The notes beneath the pieces are model-generated. The model saw only the letters and a program-made list of their open reading frames with translations, made no database searches and was not told where the DNA came from. From positions 186,001-250,000 of the forward strand of contig CANLQD010000005.1 of assembly GCA_947493175.1 (NCBI GenBank): a DNA stretch of 64,000 nt, in the 5' to 3' direction. Positions 62,612-64,000 of this stretch are shown here, one piece after another; positions within the stretch are counted from its first letter, which is position 1, and each line of letters opens with the position of its first letter. The DNA is from an uncultured Flavobacteriaceae bacterium. GTDB taxonomy: Bacteria > Bacteroidota > Bacteroidia > Flavobacteriales > Flavobacteriaceae. The translations under genes were made by a program, and so were the position numbers.

Positions 62612-63204
62612 ACATTTCTATAATCATATTAGCAGCTGGAAGTTCTTTTCGTATGGGAAGTACCAAACAGTTATTACCATATAGGAATTCTACATTATTG
62701 GATATAGCTATTGATAATGCAATCCGTTCTGAGGCTACTAATGTGTATTGCATATTAGGTGCAAATGCTGAAGCGATTAAAAAAAAATGTAAATCAAAAA
62801 AAGTGATTCTTGTACTTAATCCTAATTTCAGAGATGGATTAAGCTCCAGCATAGTTGCTGGTATCCAATATGTATCGAATAATAATGCTTCTACAGAGGC
62901 CGCGATAATAACACTTGCAGACCAACCAAAAGTAGGCACTACCTATTTGAATAAATTAATAAAAAAGGCTTCAGAAAATCCAGAGACTTTAATTGCTTCG
63001 GATTACGGTTTTAATAAAGGTGTTCCTGCATGCTTTCCAAAATCTACTTTTCCCTCTTTGTTGAAATTACAAGGAGACAAAGGTGCTAGAGATTTATTAA
63101 ATGATAATAGTATAAAAGTCATAACAATATCTTCCAATCATGCTTTGCTAGATATTGATACACCAAAAGACTATCAAGAACTGTTAAAAACACAACTTTT
63201 ATGA
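62608..63204 (+). CDS. mocA: Molybdenum cofactor cytidylyltransferase, MocA-type
   Basis: 198 residues; starts with TTG inside the preceding stop (TTGA), required because the nucleotide-binding ILAAGSSFRMG follows within 10 residues. LADQPKV and GNKG-like GFNKGVPACFPK match MocA/MobA relatives. It attaches CMP to molybdopterin, as xanthine-dehydrogenase-family enzymes of this type need. The stop overlaps the MoeA start by ATGA. Confidence 0.92.
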   Translation: MNISIIILAAGSSFRMGSTKQLLPYRNSTLLDIAIDNAIRSEATNVYCILGANAEAIKKKCKSKKVILVLNPNFRDGLSSSIVAGIQYVSNNNASTEAAIITLADQPKVGTTYLNKLIKKASENPETLIASDYGFNKGVPACFPKSTFPSLLKLQGDKGARDLLNDNSIKVITISSNHALLDIDTPKDYQELLKTQLL

Positions 63205-64000
63205 TTTCAGTTCAAAAAGCTATTACGATTATTGAGAATAAAGTCAACATAAATAAAACTGTTGATAGAGAATTGCTTGAAGCTTCAGGCCATATTCTAG
63301 CGGAAGATGTTATCTCACCTATTAACATGCCACCATTTAGACAATCTTCAATGGACGGATATACATTAAACTTCAATCACACATCTGAATATATAGTCGT
63401 TGGCGAAGCAAAAACTGGTGTATCAAATAATCTTGCTTTAAAAGAGAATGAGGCCTTACGCATTTTCACTGGCGGTAGGGTTCCAGATAGTGCTAACACT
63501 GTGGTGATGCAAGAACATGTAAAAACAATTAGTGGCAATCGTATTTCAATACTAAAAAAACCACCGATTAAAGCGAATGTAAGACCAATAGGCCAACAAA
63601 TTAAAAAAAATGAAATCGCTTTAAAAAAAGGTACTGTTCTAAACGAAGCTGCTCTTGGCTTTCTGTCAGGTCTTGGTATTGAAAGTGTTACTGTTTTTGC
63701 AAAGCCTAGGGTATCTATATTAATTACTGGAGATGAACTCGTTCAAGCTGGGCAATCGTTAAAAGAAGCTCAAGTATATGACAGCAATTCCGTTATGCTA
63801 AAACTTGCCTTACATCGATTAGGTATTAATGACATATCTATTGCTTTTGTTCTGGATGAACTAAATTCTACAAAAAATATGATTAAGGAAAGCTTAAATG
63901 ATTTTGATGTCACCCTTATTTCTGGAGGCATTTCTGTGGGAGACTACGACTTTGTAAAAGAAGCTCTTGAAGCAAATAACGTGCAACAACAGTTTTATAA
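63201..64000 (+). CDS. moeA: Molybdopterin molybdenumtransferase MoeA, 5' part
   Basis: 267 residues before the window ends. MoeA motifs: MPPFRQSSMDGYTL near 45, FTGGRVPDSANTVVMQE, and ITGDELV, with ISGGISVGDYDF near 240. It inserts molybdenum into molybdopterin. Start ATGA overlaps mocA; it completes the cofactor supply of this locus. Confidence 0.95.
   Translation, partial: MISVQKAITIIENKVNINKTVDRELLEASGHILAEDVISPINMPPFRQSSMDGYTLNFNHTSEYIVVGEAKTGVSNNLALKENEALRIFTGGRVPDSANTVVMQEHVKTISGNRISILKKPPIKANVRPIGQQIKKNEIALKKGTVLNEAALGFLSGLGIESVTVFAKPRVSILITGDELVQAGQSLKEAQVYDSNSVMLKLALHRLGINDISIAFVLDELNSTKNMIKESLNDFDVTLISGGISVGDYDFVKEALEANNVQQQFY

Noticed and set aside
1..64000. CRISPR array or ribosomal RNA genes
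   Set aside because: No regularly spaced direct repeats of CRISPR size and no rRNA-like sequence were seen.

Overview
The window reads as a chromosome segment of a marine Flavobacteriaceae-type bacterium (Bacteroidota). The evidence is a SusC/SusD pair, a second TonB-dependent receptor with a carboxypeptidase-like N-terminal domain, many lipoproteins, a membrane-bound AraC regulator, a BlaI/M56 pair, and repeated matches upstream of genes to the Bacteroidota -7 element TAnnTTTG. All calls come from reading the sequence; no database search was possible.

Layout. 1-8 kb: end of a sugar transporter, a BlaI/M56-M23 sensor pair, a membrane AraC regulator with a beta-propeller lipoprotein that appears to share its operator, a serine hydrolase, and two small-operon genes. 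8-13.5 kb: an unusual pyruvate-kinase-like protein, and a MarR regulator divergent from a TonB receptor. 13.5-18.5 kb: a decayed gene, then sulfatase, glucuronoyl-esterase-like and PhoD-like lipoproteins, probably a polysaccharide or sulfated-substrate locus. 18.7-28.2 kb: an alpha-galactoside utilisation locus (galactokinase, GntR regulator, SusC, SusD, GH36 alpha-galactosidase). 28.2-41 kb: LuxR-type regulator, truncated S41 protease, three more beta-lactamase-fold hydrolases, a TetR/short-chain dehydrogenase regulon with strong palindromic operators, a flavin disulfide reductase, and small secreted proteins. 41.4-52 kb: an accessory region. It holds three 3' fragments of tRNA-Leu(UAG), a tyrosine recombinase, a mobilisation-protein remnant, a Crp/Fnr-cyclase gene group, and an OLD-family nuclease plus a two-gene unit separated by a structured, attC-like (but not integron-consensus) boundary element. 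52-64 kb: a five-GAF sigma-54 activator divergent from an eight-gene run: epoxide hydrolase, outer-membrane protein, diheme cytochrome, Tat-exported molybdenum hydroxylase, its 2Fe-2S subunit, XdhC, MocA and the start of MoeA.

How the genes work together. The galactoside locus imports oligosaccharides with SusCD, cleaves them with a GH36 enzyme that has no visible signal peptide, and phosphorylates galactose with GalK. The last region is a self-contained periplasmic molybdenum-hydroxylase pathway with its own cofactor maturation and a likely dedicated regulator. The accessory region looks like successive insertions at one tRNA-Leu end. Its most interesting content is the boundary element at 48063-48201 and its partial relatives at 46671 and 49904, which mark off cargo units of one or two genes.
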